Shown here piece by piece: positions 14,715 to 21,363 of a stretch of 21,363 nt of DNA (position 1 is its first letter; the number at the start of each line of letters is the position of its first letter). The translations under genes and the position numbers were made by a program. The DNA is from DASVXQ01 sp046727955 (GTDB taxonomy: Bacteria; Actinomycetota; CALGFH01). The notes beneath the pieces were generated by a model. The model saw only the letters and a list, made by a program, of their open reading frames with translations, was not told where the DNA came from and made no database searches. The DNA lies in NCBI GenBank assembly GCA_046727955.1, contig JBKPDO010000088.1, positions 1-21,363 on the forward strand. The letters run 5' to 3'.

Positions 14715-14742
14715 TCAGAGCCCGCCCATCGTCTCGCGGCGC

Positions 14743-16686
14743 CTACTCGACCGGCTCGCCTGCCTCAGCGGCAGCATCGGCGTCCCCGCCACGGTGTGGT
14801 GCCGCCGCTGCGTGCCGGCGGAGCGGCAGGTACACGCGCTGCTGCCGGCCCGACCCCGTGATCTCAGCCGGCAGGAGCGGATCCGGCGAGACCACGCCGC
14901 CGGCCGGCACCGGCGGTGCCATTGCTGGGCGTTCGCCAGCCGAGCCGAGCAGGACCGCCGGCAGCAGCACCAGCGCGGCGACCCCGCCACACCAGGAATG
15001 ACGGAGCTGCACCGCGATACCGTGGCGGGCCGCGAGGCGGCCGACCACGTGGAAGCCCATCATTCTCGACACGGCGCTTTCGGGCGCCAACGGCGCGGCC
15101 AGCCGCCTGTTGGCCTCGACCAGCTCGGCGTCGCTCATCCCGATCCCGCGGTCCTCGATCTCGATGACGTAACCGCTGCCGACCGGACTGCCGGAGACCT
15201 CCACCCTGGTGGTGGGCGGGGAGAACGAGGTGGCATTCTCGACCAGCTCGGCGAGCAGGTGGGCGACGTCGCTGGCGGCCTGGCCGGACAGCGCGAGGTC
15301 GTGGATGCCGGCAACCTGCACGCGGGAGTATTCCTCGACCTCGGCCACCGCGGCCCCGACCACGTCGCGCAGCGGGACCGGCTCGCTCCAGCGGCGGCGC
15401 TGCTCCACGCCCGAGAGCACGATCAGGTTCTCCGCGTAGCGCCGCATGCGAGTGGCGAGATGGTCGATGCGGAACAGCTCTTCGAGCCGGTCCGGGTCGA
15501 CCGCCCCCCGCTCCAGCTCGTCGATCAGCTCGAGCTGCCGGTCGACCAGTCCCTGGCTACGTCTGGCGAGGTTGTGGAACAGGTCGCCGATGCTCTTGCG
15601 CAGCGCCGCCTGCTCGGTGACATCGCGGATGTTCAACACCAGCCCGTGGACGCGGGGATCGTCGGCCAGGTTGGTGCAGACGCTCTCCACGTGACGCCAC
15701 GACCCGTCCTCGTGCTGCAGCCGGCACCCGAAGTTGGCGCTCGCTCCCGGCGCCTCGACCAGCTTGGTGAGGGAGACGACGTGGTGCCGGTCGTCGGGAT
15801 GGACGAGGTCGACCAGGGCGGTGCCGACGAGGTCGGCGGCTCGCCGGCCGAGCATCCGCTGCACCGAGGGGCTCTGGTAGGCGATCGTGCCGTCGGGCGC
15901 AAGCACCGTGATGAGATCCGAGGAGTTGTTCACCAGCGAGCGGAACTGGGCGGCCTGCTCAGCGCCGGCCCGCCGCAGCAGCAGCCCCATGGCGAGGGCG
16001 GCGAGCGCGCTGAGCAGCCCAAGGGCGATCTCGATGCGGACCAGCCGGCTAAGCGACGCCTCGGTGTGCTTGGTGATCTCCCCGACGGCGTCGTTGGAGA
16101 CGCTCGACAGCTGCGCGCTCAGCACCCGCAGCCGGGTCACCCCGGCGGCGTAGCCCGGGCCGGCGCGGCCACCCTCCAGGAGGCGGTTGCCGGTGCGGGT
16201 CAACTCGTCGATGAGGCGACGGTCCTGGTCGAGCTTGCGGCGGACCTTCCAATCGCGGGCGGGCGGGATCTTGACAAGCAAGTCGTTGCCCTGCGGCGCG
16301 AGGACGCTGCCACCGTCCAGCAGCGCATCGGCGGTCTGGTGCAAGGCCGCGCCGCTCTTCCCGGGGTCGGCCTGGAAGCCGTCGACCACCAGCAGGACGT
16401 CCTTGGTATAGCGCTCCACGAGGGCCCGCTGGCGCGCGGCGATGTTCACAACCAGCGCCGAGCCACGCTCCTGCGCGGTGGCTCGCGCGTTGTAGCCCAC
16501 GATCGCGGTCACCAGGACGATGAACACCGGGATGACCCAGCCGAGCCGGCGATCCAAGCGAAGGTCGCCAAGGATCGGGAGCCGTAGAACCAACCGGCCG
16601 ATGCCGGACCGGCCCCCCGCCGCCGTGCGTTGGGTCGCGCTGGCGGCTCCCACCTCAGCGGACGGTGAACGCGGCATGCATCCCAC
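14743..16686 (-). CDS. membrane histidine kinase with PilJ-like sensor and PAS domain (conservon CvnA type)
   Basis: About 645 residues; GTG 16686, ATG 16677 and GTG 16653 are candidate starts, the first two inside the cupredoxin 3' end. Order: first membrane helix (WVIPVFIVLVTAIVGY), an extracytoplasmic PilJ/NarX-like four-helix segment (VNIAARQRALVERY), second helix (IALGLLSALAALAMGLLL), a PAS domain (FRSLVNNSSDLITVLAPDGTI ... FGCRLQHEDGSWRHVES), a dimerisation block LRKSIGDLFHNLARRSQGLV, then a HATPase with N-box LLAELVENATSFSPP and G1 box EDRGIGM. The C-terminal ~80 residues are Pro/Ala-rich. The kinase is the signal input of a conservon; the PilJ and PAS input suggests redox, nitrate or similar ligands. 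The dimerisation block is nearly identical at DNA level to one in the gene at 17124. Confidence 0.87.
   Translation of the reverse strand: MGCMPRSPSAEVGAASATQRTAAGGRSGIGRLVLRLPILGDLRLDRRLGWVIPVFIVLVTAIVGYNARATAQERGSALVVNIAARQRALVERYTKDVLLVVDGFQADPGKSGAALHQTADALLDGGSVLAPQGNDLLVKIPPARDWKVRRKLDQDRRLIDELTRTGNRLLEGGRAGPGYAAGVTRLRVLSAQLSSVSNDAVGEITKHTEASLSRLVRIEIALGLLSALAALAMGLLLRRAGAEQAAQFRSLVNNSSDLITVLAPDGTIAYQSPSVQRMLGRRAADLVGTALVDLVHPDDRHHVVSLTKLVEAPGASANFGCRLQHEDGSWRHVESVCTNLADDPRVHGLVLNIRDVTEQAALRKSIGDLFHNLARRSQGLVDRQLELIDELERGAVDPDRLEELFRIDHLATRMRRYAENLIVLSGVEQRRRWSEPVPLRDVVGAAVAEVEEYSRVQVAGIHDLALSGQAASDVAHLLAELVENATSFSPPTTRVEVSGSPVGSGYVIEIEDRGIGMSDAELVEANRRLAAPLAPESAVSRMMGFHVVGRLAARHGIAVQLRHSWCGGVAALVLLPAVLLGSAGERPAMAPPVPAGGVVSPDPLLPAEITGSGRQQRVYLPLRRHAAAAPHRGGDADAAAEAGEPVE
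15531..15619 (-). repeat. 89-bp direct repeat, copy A (in the kinase gene)
   Basis: Aligned by eye with 17189-17277 it shows only three mismatches in 89 positions, in the same orientation. It encodes the helix ALRKSIGDLFHNLARRSQGLVDRQL. Flanking sequence diverges abruptly on both sides. Confidence 0.85.
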
Positions 16687-17113
16687 CCAGGTAGTGGCCC
16701 TCCATGTTGCAGTACAAGACGTAGTGGCCTGGCGCCAGGCGCAGGACCAGGGTCCGGCGGTCGTCGATGTCGAGGCCCTCGGCCTCGTCGAGATGGTCGA
16801 GGTCGGGTGCGTCCTCGTCGACCGTCAGCCCGTCGCGCTGCAGCGGCAGCTTGTCAGGGGCACGGGCGGTGCGTACGACGTTGAGCTCGTGGGTGCTCGG
16901 GCCCTGATTGAGGATGCGGAAGCGGACGGTGCCGGCGGGCACGACGGCCGCGTCCCGCCGGACATGGAAATCGCCGAGCAGCACGTTCACGGGGGTGCCG
17001 AGCGGCGCGGGCTCATGCCGGCCGGCCACGGTGAGGAAGACCGCGAGCGCGGCCGCGGCCGGCATGAGCGCGAGCGCCCACGCCCAACGCCGCCTCGCCC
17101 GAGTCCACACCAT
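16655..17113 (-). CDS. membrane-anchored cupredoxin (type 1 copper protein)
   Basis: 152 residues from ATG 17113, behind AGAGGGGACGGG. One N-terminal membrane anchor (WAWALALMPAAAALAVFLTVAG) places the domain outside the cell. The copper ligands of a plastocyanin-like site are all visible: His75 (STHELNVV), Cys135, His140 and Met145 (YCNMEGHYLGGM). The segment between strands is acidic and Asp-rich (residues 98-119). It begins 10 bases after the NIT sensor stop and ends inside the start region of the kinase, so it is embedded in a signalling operon. It may pass electrons or report copper or redox state to the sensors (inference). Confidence 0.87.
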   Translation of the reverse strand: MVWTRARRRWAWALALMPAAAALAVFLTVAGRHEPAPLGTPVNVLLGDFHVRRDAAVVPAGTVRFRILNQGPSTHELNVVRTARAPDKLPLQRDGLTVDEDAPDLDHLDEAEGLDIDDRRTLVLRLAPGHYVLYCNMEGHYLGGMHAAFTVR

Positions 17114-17123
17114 CCCGTCCCCT

Positions 17124-18475
17124 CTATCTGTTGTTGGCCAGGTGCGCGGCCGACATGAGCGCGCTCGAATTGGCGGCGATCAGCGGCACGAGCTGCCGGT
17201 CGACCAGTCCCTGGCTGCGCCTGGCGAGGTTGTGGAACAGGTCGCCGATGCTCTTGCGCAACGCCGCCTGCTCGGTGGCGACCCGTGCGGCCACCCGGTG
17301 CACCTCGTTGAAGGCCCGCGCGACCTGGCCGATCTCGTCCCCGGAGCGCACCGGCAGCGGCGCCGCCTCCTCGTCCGGGTCGACCACCTCACCCCGCTGC
17401 AGCCGCTCGATCACGCCGGGCAGGCGGCGCTCGGCAACCTCGAGCGCCGTCCGCTCGAGCAGCCGCAGCGGGCGGGCCATGGATCCCGCCATGAGCAGCG
17501 AGAGCCCCAGGATCACCGTGAGCGCCACGGTGCCGGCGACGTCGGTGGCCACTTGCCGGTCGGCGGCCGCGGCGCTTGCCCGGCTGGCGGAGGCGGTGGC
17601 CGTGGCCAGCGCCACCTCGACCTTGCGCAGCAGGTCGAGCGCCGCCGAGGTGGCGAAGAACCAGGTGGTCAGCCTGATCGGCGGGAACTGGCCGGCGCTC
17701 TCCGGCGCGAGCACGCTCTGCCGCAGCGAGGCCGCGCGCTGCGCGTCGGGTCCGGTCACCGTCTTGGAGTACAGCGCCTGCTGCGCCGGCGTGGCGGCGG
17801 CCCGGAAGCGGCCGAGCCAGGAGCCCTGCAGGGCGCTGATCGCGGCCAGCCGCTTGGCGTCGCTCTGCCCGAACCGCCCGGCGGCGACCACGCCGGCGAC
17901 GTAGCCGCGCTCCTGCGCGGCCTGCTCCTTGGCTCGTGACAGCGAGGTGTAGACCTCGAGGTCGCGCGCGACGCCCCGGTTGTCCACCTCGTCGGCGGCG
18001 ACGTCCTCCACGCCGATCAGGGTCTCGATCGTGTCCGAGTACCAGCTGAGCGAGTCGGCGAGGCCGAGGCGGCGGGCGTCGATCGCCTGCCGCTGCGCGC
18101 CGAGCCCCGCGAGGCGCTCGCGCACCCGCGCCAGCGAGGCCCGCACGCGCTCGCTGTAGCCGCCCGCGTTGGCCTGGTCGAGCCTGGCCCGGTAGCGGAC
18201 CAGGACCTGGTCCACCAGCTGCCGCTGCACGGTGACGTTCTGCGGGCCGGAGCCGGGGTTGCCGACGTAGACGGCCGACAGGTCGCGCTCCTTCTGCAGC
18301 TCGTGTGCCAGCCCGGCGAGGGTGATGGTGAAGGTGACCAGCGTGTTCACCTGCCCGCCCGCCTGCTCTCTGTGACGTTCGAGCGGATCCGGCCGGCTGC
18401 CAGCGCGGCGAGCAGGGCCAGCGGCAGCAGGAGGATCGCCACGAACTTCTGGTGGATGCGGAGGTTGTTCAGCAT
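17124..18475 (-). pseudogene. NIT/HAMP membrane sensor without kinase domain, frameshifted near its start
   Basis: The true start appears to be ATG 18475 (LNNLRIHQKFVAILLLPLALLAALAAG, a basic leader then a membrane helix). That frame stops at about 18349, while the homologous text (QAGGQVNTLVTFTITLAGLAHELQKERDLSAVYVG) continues in another frame. Removing one AG from the CTCTCT run at 18366-18371 joins them. The body is a nitrate/nitrite-sensing (NIT) domain (HELQKERDLSAVYV; AQERGYVAGVVAAG), a second helix (VAGTVALTVILGLSLLMAG), a HAMP-like linker (MARPLRLLERTALEVAERRLPGVIERL), then ALRKSIGDLFHNLARRSQGLV. It ends 24 residues later with no ATPase. So even when repaired it is a sensor lacking catalytic output and may act with the neighbouring kinase. 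Confidence 0.72.
17189..17277 (-). repeat. 89-bp direct repeat, copy B (3' end of the NIT sensor gene)
   Basis: Matches 15531-15619 except at three positions. In this gene it is followed by only about 24 codons before the stop, so the homology to the kinase ends where the catalytic half would begin. Confidence 0.85.
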
Positions 18476-18827
18476 TGGGCTGGTCCCCTGGAGGCGCCAC
18501 GGCGGGCACCAGGCCCACCGGGAAAGGGCGCAGATCAAGGCGAGCGGGAGCATAGCACATTGAATCCGGAGAACCAGAATTCATGTCCTGGAGTCCTCGA
18601 GTTTCGCGGTCCCTTGGGGTGGCGGCCGGCGCGCGAGAGCGGGCCATGCCGCCAAGCGGGGCGGCCCGGTCGCGGCCCGCCAGCCAGCAGCCACGCAACC
18701 CGCAGCAGCGCCGCGAGGGAAGCGGGGCGCGCGTCCCGGCCGGCCAAGCGCCGCCGCGCGCTCTGGAACCAGATCCCGCCATCGGGTGCAGTGATGTCGA
18801 ACCCAGGTCGACCCAGGGTGGGCGGGG
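18476..18827. other. divergent promoter region between NIT sensor and propeller lipoprotein
   Basis: 352 bp between two divergent gene starts. A short stretch at 18549-18590 is distinctly richer in A and T than its surroundings and contains GAATTC and, on the minus strand, TATGCT (18554-18549), a possible -10 about 74 bases before the sensor start. No convincing -35 was found. Long open frames crossing this gap look like GC-driven artefacts. Confidence 0.35.
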
Positions 18828-19815
18828 ATGCGATCGCGACAGGACCGGCGCGGGGGTGGCCGGTGCCGGCTGGCCGCCGTCCTGTTGGTGGTGGGCAGCG
18901 CATGCACGGGGTGGGCGCCGACCACCGCGCCGCGACCGTCGGACGCCGCCAGCCGCGCTCCGGCGGCGGGCGGATCTACTTCTGGGCCAGCCACCACTAT
19001 CCCGCCGAGCTGTGGTCGATGCGGCCCGACGGGTCGCAGCAGCGCCTGCTCTACAAGACGCCGCTGTGGGCCAAGCGACCGGCGCCGTCGCCGGACGGGC
19101 GCTGGATCACCTTCGACGGCGCCCCACAGGACACGCCGCTGCCCAGCCAGTCCCAGGAGCCACAGACAAGCGGCGACTTCGACGTGCAGCTCGTGCGGGT
19201 GGACGGCAGCGGGCGCCGGACGCTGGCGGGCACCCCGGAGCGGGAGGTCGACGCGGCGTGGTCGCCGGACAGGGCGCGGCTCAGCTATTCGCGCTACCCG
19301 GGCAGGGGTCCGGACGCCTGGCGCCAAAGCTGGATCTGGACCGTCGGCAGCGACGGCCGCGGCGCGCGGCGGCTTGCCCGCAGCCTGAACGCGCTGGTCC
19401 CCGGACGGGCGCAGGCTCGTCCTGGACGCGCCGACCCCCCCACAGCGACGGCGACCTGTTCGTGGTCGACGCCCACCGTGGGAGGGTGCTGCGGCGCCTG
19501 ACCGCCACGCCCGCGCCTGAGCAGGCGGCGGCCTGGTCGCCCGACGGCAGCAAGATCCTGTTCACCCGCTCCGGCCTCGACTCGCCGTGGCTGGCCGACG
19601 TGTTTGTGGTCAACGCCGACGGCACCGGCGAGCGCAGGCTGACGCACGCCGCCGGCGACGACGTGGCGGCCGCCTGGTCTCCGGACGGCCGCAGGGTCGC
19701 CTTCACCAGCAGGCGCTCGGGGTCCGATCAGATCTTCGTGATGAACGCCGACGGCTCGGATCAGCGCAACCTGTCCCAAAACAGCTTCGACGACGAGGCC
19801 ACCAGCTGGCAGTGA
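18828..19815 (+). pseudogene. TolB-like beta-propeller lipoprotein (PD40 repeats), at least three frameshifts
   Basis: ATG 18828 follows GGCGGGG and opens a lipoprotein signal (RLAAVLLVVGSAC). The propeller text is recognisable but scattered over three frames: RIYFWASHHYPAELWSMRPDGSQ, APSPDGRWITFDG and AAWSPDRARLSYSRYP; then WSPDGRRLVLDAPTP; then DGDLFVVDAHRGR, AAWSPDGSKILFTRSG and AAWSPDGRRVAFTSRR. The breaks fall at about 18962-18973 (GGC repeats), 19391-19397 and the seven-C run 19435-19441, where six Cs would restore the frame. PD40 blades of the type WSPDG..I.F.S mark secreted or surface propellers of the TolB/DPP family. As written the gene cannot make one protein. It ends SFDDEATSWQ, a natural end. 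Confidence 0.72.
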
Positions 19816-20295
19816 GCCGCAGGGCAGGCGCCATGCGAGCCGCTACGCATCCCGGCGCCGACGTGTGCTGCTGGTCGGCCCGCAGTAGCCGAAGCAGCCA
19901 CGGCCCGGCCGCCTGGACGGCCCGGTAGGCAGCCAGCGCCCAAGCGGCATCCTCCTGCTCGGGGGCGGTGGTGCGGGCGAGCTGATCCAAGGTGACCTCG
20001 ACGACGCCGCCGGGCAGGCTGACGGCGTCATCGCCGGTCGCCGCGTAGGTCAGCAGCGCAACCAGCCAGTGCCGGGCCCGGGTGTCGCGCGCCACGGCCA
20101 GCTCGACCAGGAAGGGCACCGCCGGCGCGGTGGCCGCATAGCGGGTCCCCTGGTGCACGATGTTCCCGTCCTCCCGCGCCCACTGGCGCACCTCGGGTCC
20201 AGGGAGCAGCGACCGCACCACGCGGGCACATCGGTGGCGGCACCGTAGGCGTGGCGCAGCGCGGCCCAGTCGATCTCGTCCAAGCCCGCAAGCAT
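19703..20295 (-). pseudogene. HEAT-repeat-like hypothetical protein, frameshifted
   Basis: ATG 20295 starts LAGLDEIDWAALRHAYGAATDVPA, after which the sensible text continues in another frame as VVRSLLPGPEVRQWAREDGNIVHQGTRYAATAPAVPFLVELA, HWLVALLTYAATGDD and AAWALAAYRAVQAAGPWLLRLL. One base seems lost at about 20217-20226. GNI.HQGTRY.AT..AVPFL is a phrase of a small helical-repeat family common in actinomycetes, of unknown function. The C-terminal ~60 codons run antisense to the propeller gene and look non-coding, so the original stop was probably near 19840 and a further shift hides it. Confidence 0.55.
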
Positions 20296-20384
20296 CGCCA
20301 CCTCCACCGCGCAAGGCTGCATTGTGGTCGTGACTGCGCCGACCGGTTGAAGGCGGGCATCGACCGATCGCAGGTGTTGGCCTG

Positions 20385-21363
20385 TCACTGCTGCGCTCGG
20401 ACGGCCATCCCGGCCAGCACGCCCCCAAGCGCCCGTGCCGCGGGTGTCGGCACCCCGGCCCGGACCGCCGCGGGCAGGGAGGCGCTGGTCGAGGCCACGC
20501 CCAAGGGCGCCCCGGGAGCCCCGAGCAGCAGCCCGATGGCGATCGCCGCGACCGCCTGGTCGAATGCCGCGGACACACCGGGCGTGGCGAAGTGCTCGTT
20601 TGTCATGACGCCAAGCTGCCGGCGGCCGTCCGGGGTGTTCAAGACGATGTCGTGAAAGCCGGGGATGGAGCCATCGTGGCCCACCAGGCGCCCCAGGGGC
20701 GTGTCGAGCACCAGCAAGCCCAGGCCATAGCCCGTGCCGGGCTGGCCGGTGGGGACCGGGGTCGTCATCTCGGCCAGCAGCCCAGGCGGCAGCAGCCGGC
20801 CACCCAGCAGCGCGCGGAAGAAGCGCTCCAGGTCGCCAAGGGTGGAGATCAGGTTGCCCTCCCCCCAGAACTGCGACGGGTTGTAGACGGTGAAGTCCAG
20901 CAGCGGGCCTTGCTGTTGGCCGAGCGGGAGGCTGTAGCCGCGTGACATCGGCCCAGGAATCCCTGGGGCGTTGACCGGGAAGAAGGTGTCGCGCAGCCCA
21001 AGCGGCCCGAAGATGCGCCGGGCCAGCTCCTGGCCGAGCGTGTTGCCGGTGGCCGCCTCCACGATCAGGCCGGCCAGCACGTAGTTGGTGTTGGAGAACG
21101 ACCAGGTCGTGCCGGCAGGAACAGCGGCGGCTGGTCGGCGACCAGGCCGACCAGCTCTTGTGGGGTCCAGATACAGAATCGTCCCTGGAAGGACCCAAAC
21201 AGCGTCCGGATCGGCTCGGCATCGTAGTCGGGCACGCCGCTGGTGTGGTTGAGCAGCCGGCGGATGGTGAGCTGGTCGCCGTAGGGCAGGATCCTCGGCA
21301 GCCACCGCTCGACGGTGTCCTGCAGCGACAGCCTGCCGTCGGCGGCCAGCTGCAGCACGACGG
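20385..21363 (-). pseudogene. serine hydrolase, beta-lactamase/D-Ala-D-Ala carboxypeptidase type, 5' truncated and frameshifted
   Basis: The frame enters from the window edge with VVLQLAADGRLSLQDTVERWLP, the helix after the SxxK nucleophile motif, which lies outside. Then come RRLLNHTSGVPDYD and, after a one-base break at about 21117-21121 (the junction should read LFPAGTTWSFSNTNY), the second half with GLGLLVLDTPLGRLVGHDGSIPGF, where HDG replaces the KTG box. The usual YxN box reads FSN here, an unusual Tyr-to-Phe change at a catalytic position. Such proteins are penicillin-binding-like peptidases or esterases, usually exported. The C-terminal ~40 residues are Ala/Gly-rich. Confidence 0.72.

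Noticed and set aside
14715..14742. Missing Roadblock/LC7 gene between kinase and DUF742
   Set aside because: Only 28 bases separate the genes and neither flank contains Roadblock-like text, so no broken copy can be claimed.
14794..16587. Very long + strand frame opposite the kinase gene
   Set aside because: It mirrors the kinase codons, is Asp/His/Gln/Arg-rich and has no recognisable domain; the minus-strand kinase explains the region.
19703..19830. C-terminal part of the HEAT-like frame opposite the propeller gene
   Set aside because: Its text is Arg/Ser-rich and antisense to conserved propeller codons; it is probably read-through after a lost stop rather than real protein.

Overview
The window is GC-rich (third codon positions almost always G or C). 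It carries actinobacterial hallmarks: a conservon-type histidine kinase next to a DUF742 protein, a luciferase-like flavin/F420 oxidoreductase, a FadR-type GntR regulator, and GTG/TTG starts with 4-bp GTGA/ATGA overlaps. An actinomycete or an uncultured actinobacterial assembly is the best guess; nothing in the window fixes the genus.

Layout. (1) 1-4088, + strand: the end of a type II Wadjet anti-plasmid operon, with a 5'-truncated jetC (SMC-like ATPase) coupled to jetD (Toprim nuclease). (2) 4176-4894, +: an AbrB-type antitoxin and a PIN-domain (VapC) toxin behind a promoter that overlaps three CTTACA repeats. (3) 4887-8260, -: a carbohydrate ABC importer (lipoprotein binding protein with a frameshift, two permeases) followed by an internally deleted alpha-galactosidase remnant. 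(4) 8441-11188, +: SDR, aldo/keto reductase and amidohydrolase-lactonase, matching three steps of the non-phosphorylative L-fucose route. (5) 11202-11873, -: a FadR-type GntR repressor. A 14-bp sequence is shared between the GntR promoter and the importer promoter, where it overlaps the -10 box, so regions 3-5 look like one self-regulated sugar regulon. (6) 12042-13364, -: a TfoX-like protein and a luciferase-like oxidoreductase preceded by a 14-bp minisatellite. (7) 13653-13989, +: two small proteins, one a CxxC...CxxC zinc-ribbon type. (8) 14081-18475, -: an unusual signalling operon made of a kinase-less NIT/HAMP sensor, a membrane-anchored cupredoxin, a PilJ/PAS histidine kinase, DUF742, and a methyltransferase-like fragment. 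The two sensors share an 89-bp near-identical block. (9) 18828-21363: three broken genes, namely a beta-propeller lipoprotein, a HEAT-like protein and a serine beta-lactamase-like hydrolase.

Seven frame breaks were found in otherwise recognisable genes. Six lie between 18.36 and 21.12 kb, so this end of the window is either poorly sequenced or decaying. No tRNA, rRNA, CRISPR array or complete insertion sequence was seen. The most informative non-coding signals are the shared operator, the promoter palindromes, the 71-bp inverted-repeat insert at the end of the aldo/keto reductase gene, and several short in-frame tandem duplications.
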